Assembly (NCBI GenBank): GCA_030950835.1
Contig: JAUZQU010000194.1
Coordinates: 1-5,171, forward strand
Length of the DNA stretch: 5,171 bases
Source of the DNA: Mariprofundaceae bacterium
Lineage (GTDB): Bacteria; Pseudomonadota; Zetaproteobacteria; Mariprofundales; Mariprofundaceae
Direction of reading: 5' to 3'
Of the stretch, positions 1 through 5,171 are shown piece after piece (the stretch's first letter is position 1; each line of letters starts with the position of its first letter). A model generated the notes under the pieces. It was not told the origin of the DNA, did not search any database, and worked only from the letters and a program-made list of their open reading frames with translations. The position numbers and the translations under genes were made by a program.

Positions 1-60
1 CATAAAGAAATATAGCATATTATTAATGCGTATTTTCGATTGGAAACATGCTCTGTTTGG

Positions 61-123
61 TTAACTGAATTTGACTTTAAATTATAAAAAAAGCCATTTT
101 TACGATCAATGACTGATTATAAT
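61..123 (+). promoter_or_regulatory. Candidate promoter region of lpxC (two possible -10 boxes)
   Basis: Two sigma70-like candidates lie here. The first is TTAACT (61-66), a 16-base spacer, then TATAAA (83-88). The second has a perfect TATAAT at 118-123 but only a weak -35 (CATTTT at 95-100, 17-base spacer). Either would give a leader of roughly 130-170 bases before the lpxC start. The region is AT-rich, so chance matches are likely. No gene is seen entering from the left, which makes a local promoter plausible. This rests on motif reading only. Confidence 0.4.
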
Positions 124-184
124 TTTAATGCGATTGCCCTGGATAAATAAGCCTGTCATTTGTTTTCTCACCTGTAATATGTCA

Positions 185-257
185 GCCTTGGCGACTGTGC
201 CTTGTATCACTGCGTTCAATGAGCAAGGCGATACATTAACCATATCATCTTCCAAGG
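185..257 (+). promoter_or_regulatory. Nested inverted repeats in the lpxC leader, reaching the SD site
   Basis: GCCTTG at 199-204 is the exact reverse complement of CAAGGC at 224-229 (19-base loop). CCTTGG at 186-191 is the exact reverse complement of CCAAGG at 252-257, which overlaps the lpxC Shine-Dalgarno. The two pairings are nested, so one RNA could form both, with the outer stem covering the ribosome site. The stems are only six base pairs and could be chance; a regulatory role is inference. Confidence 0.25.
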
Positions 258-259
258 AG
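254..259 (+). promoter_or_regulatory. Ribosome binding site of lpxC
   Basis: AAGGAG sits five bases before the ATG at 265. It is the best Shine-Dalgarno match before any of the five genes here and it fixes the lpxC start, which also agrees with the usual N-terminus of the family. Confidence 0.85.
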
Positions 260-264
260 CAGCC

Positions 265-1167
265 ATGATTCAACAACGTACGCTTGATCATTCGATTCGC
301 TGTAGTGGTATTGGTTTACATACAGGTAAAAAAATTGAGTTGGTATTAAACCCTGCTGAAGTAGATACGGGTATTGTCTTTATCCGTAGTGACTTGGGTA
401 TTGAAATTCAGGGGCATGTCGATTCGGTTGTCGATACACGCCTCTGCACCACCATTGGCAAGGGCGAGGCTAAAATCGCCACCATCGAACATATCATGTC
501 GGCTTTGGCTGGGCTTGGCATTGATAATGCGCGTATTGAAGTCAATGGTACGGAAGTCCCCGTGATGGATGGTTCGGCATCACCATTTGTGTTTTTGATT
601 CAGTGTGCAGGTATTGTTGAGCAAAACAAAGCCAAAAAAGTGCTGCGCATTTTAAAACGGGTAAGCATTGAAGATAAAGATAAGTCTTGTGCTTTATACC
701 CTGCTTCGGGTTTTCGTGTCTCTTATTTATTGGATTACCCACATCCACTTTTATCCAACTGCAAGGTAAGTTTCGATTTCTCGCGCCAAGCTTATGCGCG
801 TGAAGTAGGGCGTGCGCGTACGTTTGGTTTTATTCATGAAGTTGAGGCTTTGCAAAAAGCAGGTTTGGCTTTGGGCGGATCTATGGATAACGCCGTAGTT
901 TTGGATAAATATGGTGTGCTGAATACAGGTGGATTGCGTTACGCAGATGAATGTGCGCGGCATAAAGTCTTGGACACCGTAGGCGACTTATTTTTAGCAG
1001 GTTATCCGTTGGTTGGTGCGTTTGAAGGCGAGCGTAGTGGTCATGCGATGAATTGTGCGATTGTCAAAGCTTTGCTGGCAGATGAAAGCGCATGGGTGAT
1101 TGAAGATTTGAAGGAAGATGTGCATACAGTATCCACCCAAACATCCAGCCAAAGTATCACCGTTTAG
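265..1167 (+). CDS. lpxC: UDP-3-O-acyl-N-acetylglucosamine deacetylase LpxC
   Basis: LpxC is the cytoplasmic zinc enzyme that removes the acetyl group from UDP-3-O-acyl-GlcNAc, the committed step of lipid A synthesis. The 300-residue product matches the usual length of about 305. Conserved features are all visible. The N-terminus has the SGIGLHTG motif (residues 14-21). The general base and first zinc ligand are E75 and H76 (E78/H79 in E. coli), in an IEH motif followed by a GLGIDN stretch. The VMDGSASPF segment lies at 100-108. T186 falls in RARTFGF. The HKVLD motif (233-237) supplies zinc ligands H233 and D237, and the catalytic histidine is H260 in SGHAMN. Cys61 matches Cys63 of the E. coli enzyme. 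The ATG is set by a strong SD. In many proteobacteria lpxC follows ftsZ; here a leader of at least 200 bases precedes it and a convergent gene follows after 18 bases, so it is probably transcribed alone. Identification is secure; the equivalences rest on remembered E. coli numbering. Confidence 0.97.
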   Translation: MIQQRTLDHSIRCSGIGLHTGKKIELVLNPAEVDTGIVFIRSDLGIEIQGHVDSVVDTRLCTTIGKGEAKIATIEHIMSALAGLGIDNARIEVNGTEVPVMDGSASPFVFLIQCAGIVEQNKAKKVLRILKRVSIEDKDKSCALYPASGFRVSYLLDYPHPLLSNCKVSFDFSRQAYAREVGRARTFGFIHEVEALQKAGLALGGSMDNAVVLDKYGVLNTGGLRYADECARHKVLDTVGDLFLAGYPLVGAFEGERSGHAMNCAIVKALLADESAWVIEDLKEDVHTVSTQTSSQSITV

Positions 1168-1185
1168 TTCCCAGTCTTGTGCGCG

Positions 1186-2058
1186 TTATGAGATAGCTAA
1201 AGGGTTACGCCCTGCACAATCTTTTTCATCTCCCCATATCGTATCTTTATTGGCATGAACAGCCATGCCTGCTTGGGCTAAACGTGTTGGCGTAATGCCT
1301 GTATATTTAAGGTTGGTGCCGTGTAGACGTGCCATATTTAAACAAGCACCAAACAAATTAGCATGTTTTAAGTTGGCATCATCCAAGGTGGTGGACGATA
1401 AGTTAGCGCCAGACAAAATAGCTTGTGATAAATTGCTACCATTCAAAAATGCACCACTTAAATCAATGTCGGTAGCTTGCACTTTTCTTAAATCGGCATG
1501 GCTTAAATCAGACCAGCTAAAATGGCTATCATCCAACCAGCTTTCATGTAAGTCCACATGTGTCATGTTACAAGCTGTGCCATTCATGCGCCGCAAATCA
1601 CCACCATGTAAGTCGGCATGACTTAATATACACTGGCTTAAATCTGCTAAACGCAAGCTGACAAAGGGTAACCTGAGGTGTTTGAAATGGCAGTCTTGTA
1701 GTTGAACTCCGTCTAAGCATAAATGGCTGATAGCATCGTGTGCCGCAGGTAATAATTTGCTGACTAAGGCATTGAGCTTGCGTGTGGCGATTTTTTGTTG
1801 CCAAGCAGCTATATATTTGGGGCGAAAGTCATGCTGGATGCTCGCTTGTGCTAATAAAAGTGCGCATGATGCCAAAGCAGCAGATGTTTGCAGATGATGC
1901 AGTTGTACGCTGTTTTGCAAATCTTCAACCACTTCCCTAAAGGCAAAATCATCATGAATATGGGCAATCCGCTGATTCAAGTCAGGCAGGTTAGCATCAT
2001 CATGGGTTAGAGCGCTTATTGGCTGCACCTGTTGTAAAGCTTCAACGGATAAATACAT
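1186..2058 (-). CDS. Pentapeptide-repeat protein with helical N-terminal domain
   Basis: The product is 290 residues with three parts. Residues 1 to about 113 look alpha-helical, with no motif I recognise and no signal peptide or clear membrane segment. Residues 114-253 form 28 consecutive five-residue units without a break in register, of the A(D/N)LXX type; the central residue is mostly Leu, with Phe at F125 and F180, Met at M165, and breaks at G160 and A195. Such repeats fold into a right-handed four-sided beta-helix, so this would be about seven turns. Residues 254-290 are a C-terminal tail containing a DTIW motif, probably a cap. Some family members mimic DNA and protect gyrase (Qnr, MfpA), but most have no known role and nothing here points to gyrase. 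The start is ATG at 2056-2058; no other start codon lies between it and the in-frame stop at 2101-2103. No clear SD precedes it. It converges on lpxC and diverges from ubiE. The family call is firm; the function is unknown. Confidence 0.9.
   Translation of the reverse strand: MYLSVEALQQVQPISALTHDDANLPDLNQRIAHIHDDFAFREVVEDLQNSVQLHHLQTSAALASCALLLAQASIQHDFRPKYIAAWQQKIATRKLNALVSKLLPAAHDAISHLCLDGVQLQDCHFKHLRLPFVSLRLADLSQCILSHADLHGGDLRRMNGTACNMTHVDLHESWLDDSHFSWSDLSHADLRKVQATDIDLSGAFLNGSNLSQAILSGANLSSTTLDDANLKHANLFGACLNMARLHGTNLKYTGITPTRLAQAGMAVHANKDTIWGDEKDCAGRNPLAIS
1300..1719 (-). repeat. Pentapeptide-repeat tract, 28 units
   Basis: This is the part of the gene that encodes residues 114-253, read as 28 back-to-back pentapeptides. 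At the DNA level it gives loosely repeated 15-base units, seen on the plus strand as recurring TTAAATC/TAAGTCGGCATG-like segments. The units have diverged, so this is a protein-level repeat and not a recent tandem duplication. Confidence 0.85.
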
Positions 2059-2157
2059 AACATATCTATCGCAAAATAGCTGCCAATATGAAGTTGTATC
2101 TCAGCTTGTATACATCCACTATCAACAATCCTACTTTTCGGTGTTACCCTTTCGCCC
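2059..2157. promoter_or_regulatory. Divergent intergenic region between the pentapeptide gene and ubiE
   Basis: This 99-base gap must hold the promoters of both divergent genes unless they lie inside a gene. It contains an 8-base palindrome TGTATACA (2107-2114) almost exactly at its centre, and TTGTAT twice (2094-2099 and 2106-2111), 12 bases apart. Toward ubiE the best pair I can draw is TTGTAT (2094-2099), 17 bases, CACTAT (2117-2122), matching consensus at about half the positions. Toward the pentapeptide gene a TTGATA-like -35 (complement of 2120-2125) has no good -10 at proper spacing. Promoters are inferred from the layout more than from motifs. Confidence 0.4.
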
Positions 2158-2916
2158 ATGAATCAAGCAACGCGCGAGCAAACACATTTTGGCTTTGAAA
2201 CAGTGGCATCCAGTGAGAAAGCGGGTAAAGTGATGGAGGTTTTCTCCTCTGTCGCTTATAAATATGATATGATGAACGATGTGATGAGTTTAGGTATGCA
2301 TCGCTTGTGGAAACGCGCTTTTATTGCCAAGGCGGTATTGCCCAAAGGGGGCAAGGCATTGGATGTGGCGGCAGGTTCTGGAGATATTGCTATTGGTTTG
2401 CTCAACAAAAGCAAACGCCAAGCGCGGGTGATACTGACTGACTTAAATGGCCCGATGTTACATGAAGGCGCAAGGCGGGTGTTGGATGAAGGTATGCTGT
2501 CGGGCACTGCGGACTGTATTCAAGCTGATGGTAGCAAACTTCCCTTTGCCGATAATAGTTTTGATTTGCTAACGATTGCTTTTGGTATTCGTAACTTTGT
2601 AGATGTGCCTATGGGTTTGAGTGAGTTTTATCGGGTGTTAAAACCTGGGGGGCAGTTCATGTGTTTGGAGTTTTCTAAACCTGTATTGCCGATGTTGGAT
2701 GTGTTGTATGATGCTTACTCTTTTAATGTGATTCCAACTATGGGTGAGAAGATTACGGGAGACAGGCAATCTTACCAATATTTGGTGGAGTCGATTCGTC
2801 GTTTTCCAGATCAAGAACGTTTTAAGACATGGATTGAACAAGCAGGATTTGGCTTGGTACGATATGATAATATGACAGGTGGTGTGGTGGCTATGCACCG
2901 AGGATATAAGATATGA
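2158..2916 (+). CDS. ubiE: Ubiquinone/menaquinone C-methyltransferase UbiE
   Basis: UbiE is the SAM-dependent methyltransferase that methylates the benzoquinol ring in ubiquinone synthesis and demethylmenaquinol in menaquinone synthesis. The 252-residue product matches the E. coli length of 251. The first family signature is seen at 36-51 (YDMMND, S44, H48, W51). SAM motif I is DVAAGSGD (69-76), the acidic residue after strand 2 is D95, and LPFADNSFD plus FGIRNF cover 128-147. The second signature is RVLKPGG through E171 and S173 (159-173). The C-terminus ends in HRGYKI, as is typical. The ATG at 2158 gives the usual THFGF N-terminus, and no ATG, GTG or TTG lies upstream in frame back to the stop at 2089-2091. 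No Shine-Dalgarno is visible before it (the preceding bases are pyrimidine-rich), which is odd for the first gene of an operon. Its stop overlaps the ubiJ start. Whether menaquinone is also made cannot be told from this window. Confidence 0.97.
   Translation: MNQATREQTHFGFETVASSEKAGKVMEVFSSVAYKYDMMNDVMSLGMHRLWKRAFIAKAVLPKGGKALDVAAGSGDIAIGLLNKSKRQARVILTDLNGPMLHEGARRVLDEGMLSGTADCIQADGSKLPFADNSFDLLTIAFGIRNFVDVPMGLSEFYRVLKPGGQFMCLEFSKPVLPMLDVLYDAYSFNVIPTMGEKITGDRQSYQYLVESIRRFPDQERFKTWIEQAGFGLVRYDNMTGGVVAMHRGYKI
2900..2904 (+). promoter_or_regulatory. Ribosome binding site of ubiJ inside the end of ubiE
   Basis: GAGGA lies eight bases before the ATG at 2913, within the last codons of ubiE. With the ATGA stop/start overlap, it supports translational coupling of ubiE and ubiJ and fixes the ubiJ start. 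Confidence 0.7.
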
Positions 2917-3569
2917 GTGTGATGTTTTTACCGTTGCGGTTGATTCCTGTTCCTTTGCAATGTGTGGTGTTGGCTTCGGTATTGCAGTTGTTTTTTTCGG
3001 GCAATGACAAGTTTACCGACACTTTAGAAGCCATGGAAGGCAAGGTGTTTCGTGTGTACATCAAAGACACGGGGGCGGTACTGTTCATTGGTTTCAAACA
3101 TGGTTCTGTTTGGGTGCACCCTTCGTCTGAACAGCGACCTGATGTGAAAATTGAATCGACCACGGCAGGCTTTGCGCGGCTGTGTTTTGCCAAGGAAGAC
3201 CCAGATGCACTGGTGTTTCAAAAGGTGTTGAAGTTGTCGGGTGATTCAGAATCCATGTTACGCTTTCAAAAGCTGCTGGCTGAGCTTGATTTGGACTGGG
3301 AACTGGAGTTACGGCGTACTTTTGGTGACTTTTTCGGTCAAAAGGTGGCAAAAGCAGCCTATGCTTTGGTTGCAGCAGAGCAAAATGTGCGTCAAACATC
3401 AACACAACTGGTAGATGATTGCTTGCGTAACATCAACACGCCAAGTGCGGAGCGTTTGCAGCTTTGGCAGGCGGGTGTGGAGTCAGCAAGTCGTAAAGTA
3501 GCCAAAATGCAGCGCCACTTGGACAAAGTGGAACGTTTGCTGCAGCAACAGACAAGCCTTAAATCATGA
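2913..3569 (+). CDS. ubiJ: Ubiquinone biosynthesis accessory factor UbiJ (SCP2-domain protein)
   Basis: UbiJ is a non-catalytic lipid-binding factor thought to present hydrophobic ubiquinone intermediates to the soluble Ubi complex. The product is 218 residues (E. coli UbiJ is 201). An amphipathic or hydrophobic segment occupies about 5-28. An SCP2-like sterol-carrier fold spans roughly 30-125, ending in the LSGDSES turn and FQKLLAELDLDWE (118-130). The tail, about 131-218, is helical; FGDFFGQKVAKAA (137-149) matches the UbiJ pattern, and the last 30 residues are charged and coiled-coil-like. Position between ubiE and ubiB is the classical ubiJ locus and is strong evidence by itself. The first half also resembles UbiT, the SCP2 factor of oxygen-independent synthesis, through a Pro-rich LPLRLIPVP start and EDPDALVFQKVLKL (95-108). 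UbiT proteins are shorter and lack this tail, so I keep UbiJ. The start overlaps the ubiE stop by ATGA. Confidence 0.85.
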   Translation: MSVMFLPLRLIPVPLQCVVLASVLQLFFSGNDKFTDTLEAMEGKVFRVYIKDTGAVLFIGFKHGSVWVHPSSEQRPDVKIESTTAGFARLCFAKEDPDALVFQKVLKLSGDSESMLRFQKLLAELDLDWELELRRTFGDFFGQKVAKAAYALVAAEQNVRQTSTQLVDDCLRNINTPSAERLQLWQAGVESASRKVAKMQRHLDKVERLLQQQTSLKS

Positions 3570-3581
3570 GACTTTTTCTAA

Positions 3582-3600
3582 GCATGAATGGTCATTCAGC
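3582..3600 (+). promoter_or_regulatory. Small inverted repeat at the ubiB translation start
   Basis: TGAATG (3585-3590) and CATTCA (3593-3598) are exact reverse complements separated by GT, directly before the ubiB ATG at 3601. As RNA this would be a five-pair stem with a GGTC loop, placed where the ribosome site should be. No Shine-Dalgarno is visible in the 31-base ubiJ-ubiB gap. It may be chance; any control of ubiB translation is inference. Confidence 0.25.
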
Positions 3601-5171
3601 ATGAGTTTCACCAGTTTGCGTCGTAATTTACGTTTGTTATTCATCATCCATGTGTTGGCAACACACGGTTTGGCGGCGATGGCGGTGCGTTTGCGCCTAT
3701 TTCGCCCGTATATTTGGTTATTAAGCCTATTTAGTGCTGAAAAACCCAAAGATTTGGGGGTGCAAATCCGTTTGGCTTTGGAGCGACTAGGGCCTAGCTT
3801 CATTAAATTTGGGCAAATGCTGTCTACCCGTGTGGACTTATTGCCTTTAGAAGTCGCCTTGGAATTGAAAAAGCTGCAAGATGATGTGCCGCCTGAACCA
3901 TTTTCTGTGGTGCAACAGTTGTTGCAAAAAGCCTATAAAAAGAACCCGATTGGTGAGGGTGGTATTTTCAGTCATTTTGAAGAACAACCTGTGGCAGCGG
4001 CATCAATAGCCCAAGTTCACTTTGCTACGTTGCAGAATGGGCGTGATGTTGCCGTTAAAGTGCGCAGACCACATATTGACCGTACTATTGAAGCAGACTT
4101 GGCTATTTTACGCATGTTAGCCACGCTTTTTGATCGTTATTTTCCTGAATATGCCCGATTAAAAGCGCCGCAAGTGGTTGCAGAGTTTTCAACGACGATT
4201 CGTGGTGAGTTGAACTTACGCTCTGAAGCTGCACATGCCAGCCGTTTTGCGGATCAACTGGTTGATTTGGAAGGGGTGAGTGTGCCCGATATTTTTTGGG
4301 ATTATACCAACCAACGTGTGTTGGTGACTGAACGTATTTATGGCACGCCGATTGATGAACGCGAGCAGTTGCTAGCTGCTGGATTTGATGTGTTGGAGCT
4401 GTGTAAACGTGTGCAAAACATGTTCTTTCACATGGTCTTTATAGATGGTTATTTCCATGCAGACTTACATCCAGGTAATATATTTGTCTCCAAAACAGGT
4501 GAAATTGTGTTGGTGGACTTTGGTATTGTTGGGCGTTTAACGATGCAAAGCCGTGTGTATCTCGCCGATATGATGTTGGCACTTCTGCAGCAAAACTACA
4601 ATCGGGCGGCAGAAGTGCATGTTGAAGCAGGTTATGTACCGTATGATACGGATATTTCAGCATTTGAAGATGCTTTGCGTGAAATTGCAGTGCCGATTTT
4701 TAACCGTCCACTCAAAGATATATCCATTGCTGAGCTGCTTTTTTATCTTTTCTCCGTCACCGAGCGTTTTCAAATGGAAACACGCCCTGAATTATTGCTG
4801 TTGCAGAAAAGTATGGTGGTGATTGAAGGTTTGGCGCGCGAGTTAGAGCCAGATATTAATATTTGGGACTTATCCAAACCGCTGATTTCAACATGGGCAT
4901 TGGAGCATTTAGGCCCTAAGGGCAAAGGTCAGCGTCTGCTCAAACAAGGTCAACATCAACTGCAAACATGGATGCAACTACCCAAAGACATCCATGCCCA
5001 GTTCGACAAGCTGCAACAACGTTTCCCAGCACGCACACAAGGGCTGGGTGTAGGCGCGTTATTGTCCATGGTTTGTTGGTTGGGTGCAGGTGTGTTGTTA
5101 GGTATGTTTTGGCAACAGCCGCTGCTTTCAGAAGCATGGTTGGCGGCAACCAGCCTGATATTTGTTGGAGT
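3601..5171 (+). CDS. ubiB: Ubiquinone biosynthesis regulatory protein kinase/ATPase UbiB (3' partial)
   Basis: UbiB belongs to the ABC1/ADCK/COQ8 family of atypical kinases, membrane-anchored ATPases that support ubiquinone synthesis. The frame is open for 523 codons to the window end; E. coli UbiB has 546 residues, so about 20-30 are missing. Family marks are complete. The KxGQ motif is K69-Q72 (IKFGQMLSTR). The Ala-rich loop replacing the kinase P-loop is AAAS (132-135), followed by IAQVH. The nucleotide-binding lysine is K153 (VAVKV), and the family-specific acidic residues are E203 and E209. The catalytic loop is FHADLHPGN (285-293, D288, N293) and the metal-binding motif is VDFG (305-308). 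A hydrophobic segment at about 481-504 is the first of two C-terminal membrane helices; the second begins near 512 and is cut. The ATG at 3601 gives an N-terminus slightly shorter than in E. coli. Two ATGs at 3584 and 3588 are out of frame. No SD is visible, so translation may be coupled to ubiJ, 31 bases upstream. In enterobacteria tatABC follows; that cannot be seen here. Confidence 0.96.
   Translation, partial: MSFTSLRRNLRLLFIIHVLATHGLAAMAVRLRLFRPYIWLLSLFSAEKPKDLGVQIRLALERLGPSFIKFGQMLSTRVDLLPLEVALELKKLQDDVPPEPFSVVQQLLQKAYKKNPIGEGGIFSHFEEQPVAAASIAQVHFATLQNGRDVAVKVRRPHIDRTIEADLAILRMLATLFDRYFPEYARLKAPQVVAEFSTTIRGELNLRSEAAHASRFADQLVDLEGVSVPDIFWDYTNQRVLVTERIYGTPIDEREQLLAAGFDVLELCKRVQNMFFHMVFIDGYFHADLHPGNIFVSKTGEIVLVDFGIVGRLTMQSRVYLADMMLALLQQNYNRAAEVHVEAGYVPYDTDISAFEDALREIAVPIFNRPLKDISIAELLFYLFSVTERFQMETRPELLLLQKSMVVIEGLARELEPDINIWDLSKPLISTWALEHLGPKGKGQRLLKQGQHQLQTWMQLPKDIHAQFDKLQQRFPARTQGLGVGALLSMVCWLGAGVLLGMFWQQPLLSEAWLAATSLIFVG

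Noticed and set aside
2..64. Open stretch of 20 codons on the plus strand that could be the tail of an upstream gene
   Set aside because: Too short and too AT-rich to judge; no family is recognisable.
80..102. A-run and T-run near 86-101 as a terminator hairpin of an upstream gene
   Set aside because: Any stem would be only A-T pairs around a tiny loop, without the G-C-rich stem expected of an intrinsic terminator.
106..291. Open frame of 61 codons on the minus strand across the lpxC leader and start
   Set aside because: It overlaps the lpxC SD and first codons, has no recognisable motif or SD, and its composition looks like chance.
1168..1188. Possible two-way terminator between lpxC and the pentapeptide gene
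   Set aside because: The 18-base gap has no inverted repeat or T-run I can see; if one exists it lies inside a gene.
1265..1621. Open frame of 118 codons on the plus strand inside the pentapeptide gene
   Set aside because: It is antisense to the regular repeat tract; the repeats on the minus strand explain why this frame stays open, and its product shows no domain.
1509..1626. Recent internal duplication in the pentapeptide gene (the LSHADL motif recurs 40 residues apart)
   Set aside because: Identity is limited to that motif; the 30 or so residues that follow each copy differ.
1186..2058. Calling the pentapeptide protein a Qnr-type quinolone-resistance protein
   Set aside because: The long helical N-terminal domain and the lack of any Qnr-specific loop pattern argue against it; repeat content alone is not evidence for gyrase protection.
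3094..3405. Minus-strand open frame of 103 codons, and the similar one at 2891-3193
   Set aside because: Both are antisense to ubiJ, which has clear family features and an operon position.
4619..4822. Short plus-strand frame inside ubiB, and minus-strand frames at 4439-4663 and 4940-5149
   Set aside because: All are other-frame shadows of ubiB, whose kinase motifs run unbroken through the region.

Overview
The window comes from a Gram-negative, ubiquinone-making bacterium, most likely a proteobacterium. Two things point to this: an intact lpxC (lipid A synthesis, so an outer membrane with LPS), and the gene order ubiE-ubiJ-ubiB, which is the classical proteobacterial aerobic ubiquinone cluster. 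Base composition is moderate and leans slightly AT by eye. I cannot fix the class from five genes; a gamma- or zeta-proteobacterium would fit, and this is only an impression.

Layout. Bases 1-264 hold no gene I can support; they are the leader of lpxC, with candidate -10 boxes, inverted repeats and a good Shine-Dalgarno (SD) site. lpxC (265-1167, +) is full length with every catalytic and zinc residue in place. It converges, 18 bases apart, on a gene on the minus strand (1186-2058) for a 290-residue pentapeptide-repeat protein of unknown function. A 99-base divergent intergenic region (2059-2157) separates that gene from the ubiquinone operon on the plus strand: ubiE (2158-2916), ubiJ (2913-3569, overlapping ubiE by ATGA), and ubiB (3601 to beyond the window end, missing its last residues).

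How the genes work together. UbiE is the C-methyltransferase of ubiquinone (and menaquinone, where present). UbiJ is an SCP2-type lipid-binding accessory factor of the Ubi complex. UbiB is the membrane-anchored atypical kinase/ATPase that supports the pathway. They form one co-oriented, probably co-transcribed unit. lpxC has its own leader and is not part of that unit. The pentapeptide gene is an accessory insertion between two core loci, and nothing in the sequence links it functionally to either.

Novelty. This is largely a conserved core region and I see no undescribed multi-gene system. The points most worth a second look are the UbiJ protein, which carries a UbiT-like SCP2 half joined to a UbiJ-like tail; the long uninterrupted pentapeptide solenoid with a private helical N-terminal domain; and small inverted repeats at the translation start regions of lpxC and ubiB.
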